A program made the translations under genes and the position numbers. Positions 63,351 to 64,000 of a stretch of 64,000 nt of DNA are shown here, piece after piece. The notes beneath the pieces are model-generated. The model was given only the letters and a program-made list of their open reading frames with translations, ran no database searches and had not been told where the DNA came from. The stretch is from NCBI RefSeq assembly GCF_029504575.1, contig NZ_JAQFII010000001.1:5711001-5775000 (forward strand). Direction: 5' to 3'. The first letter of the stretch is position 1, and each line of letters opens with the position of its first letter. The DNA comes from Streptomyces sp. SPB162. Lineage in GTDB: Bacteria > Actinomycetota > Actinomycetes > Streptomycetales > Streptomycetaceae.

Positions 63351-64000
63351 TTACTGCTGCTGCGGCGGAGGCGGCGGCGGGTAGCCGTAGCCCGGCGGTT
63401 GCTCGGGCTGGGCCTGCTGCGGCGGCTGCTGCGGCCAGCCCTGCTGGGGCCGCGGCTGGTACGGCTGCGGTGCCTGCGGCTGGTACTGCTGCGGCGGCTG
63501 CGGTGCTTGCGGGTACGGCTGGCCGGGGCCCTGGGGCGCGTGGCCGTGGAACCCGGGCTGGGGCGGAGGCTGCTGCTGGTACTGCGGCTGGCCTTGCTGC
63601 GGCTGCGGCTGCTGCTGGTACTGCGGCTGGGGCGGCTGCGGTGCCTGCTCCCGGCCGGGGACCGGCGGTGCCAGGTGCGGCGGCGGGTTCCCGTCGGCGG
63701 TCCACAGCCCCTGCGCCTGCTGAGCGCGGACGAAGTCCTCGGCGACCATGGCCGAGAGGTTGAAGTACGCCTCCCGGGTCTTCGGACGCATCATGTCGAG
63801 GTCGACCTCGGCGCCCGCGGCCAGGTGCTCGTCGAACGGGACGACCATCACCCCGCGGCAGCGCGTCTGGAAGTGGGCGACGATGTCGTCCACCTTGATC
63901 ATCTTGCCGGTCTCACGGACCCCGGAGATGACCGTGATGCTGCGCTGCACCAGTTCGGCGTAGCCGTGCGCCGACAGCCAGTCCAGCGTGGTGCTCGCGC
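63351..64000 (-). CDS. MinD/ParA-like ATPase of the type VII secretion locus, C-terminal part (5' end outside window)
   Basis: The frame is open to the window edge (STTLDWLSAHGYAELVQRSI). The visible 216 residues hold the end of a SIMIBI ATPase fold: TVISGVRETGKMIKVDDIVA, FQTRCRGVMVVPFDEHLAAG, AEVDLDMMRPKTREAYFNLS. A Gln/Pro-rich tail of about 110 residues (repeats of QPQYQQQP) follows. Walker A lies outside the window. In Streptomyces this protein is encoded at the edge of the ESX/WXG100 secretion cluster, so that cluster is expected to the right. The assignment rests on recalled family similarity. Confidence 0.8.
   Translation of the reverse strand, partial: ASTTLDWLSAHGYAELVQRSITVISGVRETGKMIKVDDIVAHFQTRCRGVMVVPFDEHLAAGAEVDLDMMRPKTREAYFNLSAMVAEDFVRAQQAQGLWTADGNPPPHLAPPVPGREQAPQPPQPQYQQQPQPQQGQPQYQQQPPPQPGFHGHAPQGPGQPYPQAPQPPQQYQPQAPQPYQPRPQQGWPQQPPQQAQPEQPPGYGYPPPPPPQQQ

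Overview
The window is high-GC actinobacterial DNA, almost certainly a Streptomyces chromosome. Third codon positions are mostly G or C, GTG starts and ATGA/GTGA stop-start overlaps are common, and the gene order is a familiar Streptomyces core order: dxr-rseP-ispG-GNAT-proS ... rimP-nusA-ylxR-infB-ylxP-rbfA-truB ... ribF. A MinD/ParA-like gene of the kind that borders the Streptomyces type VII secretion locus runs off the right edge. I found no rRNA, tRNA or CRISPR array.

Bases 1-5,700 hold the end of an ABC importer ATPase, a LOG-family protein, an ABC export pair whose ATPase has degenerate motifs, and an aminotransferase coupled to an Lrp regulator. Bases 5,800-31,300 form a polyamine/GABA catabolic region. 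It contains an aldehyde dehydrogenase, an orphan polyamine-binding lipoprotein gene (frameshifted), a deaminase-GDPD fusion, a PucR regulator, a second aldehyde dehydrogenase, a complete potD-A-B-C importer and an FAD amine oxidoreductase. Further along come mmsA, gabT, a VirD4/TraG-like membrane ATPase, a second PucR regulator and a fourth aldehyde dehydrogenase. The likely flow is polyamine import, then deamination to aminoaldehydes, oxidation to GABA or related acids, and GabT-driven entry into the succinate node. Lrp and PucR proteins are the plausible regulators. Two related MITE-like inverted-repeat elements, one 65 bp and one 207 bp, sit exactly at TAG stop codons in this region.

Bases 31,400-35,300 (minus strand) are a SigK-RskA module: ECF sigma factor, anti-sigma factor, fasciclin-domain lipoprotein and membrane molybdopterin oxidoreductase. 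Two matching promoter-like motifs (CCAATCC-N16-CGAAY) lie upstream of sigK and of the oxidoreductase gene. Bases 35,471-46,634 carry an acyl-CoA dehydrogenase, MEP-pathway genes dxr and ispG around a site-2 protease, two GNAT genes, proS, a small-molecule kinase gene and two small genes upstream of rimP.

Bases 46,832-54,064 are the rimP-nusA-infB-rbfA-truB translation operon. Between truB and ribF lies a 1,327-residue protein that joins a trypsin-like domain to a P-loop NTPase and helical repeats. It resembles actinobacterial conflict-system architectures and is the most intriguing single gene here. Bases 59,404-63,119 (minus strand) are a tightly overlapping ABC ATPase-permease-histidine kinase-response regulator operon.

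Five genes, including the essential infB, are each split by one net +1 frameshift, three of them in C/G homopolymers. The infB case in particular points to sequencing or assembly indels rather than real gene decay.
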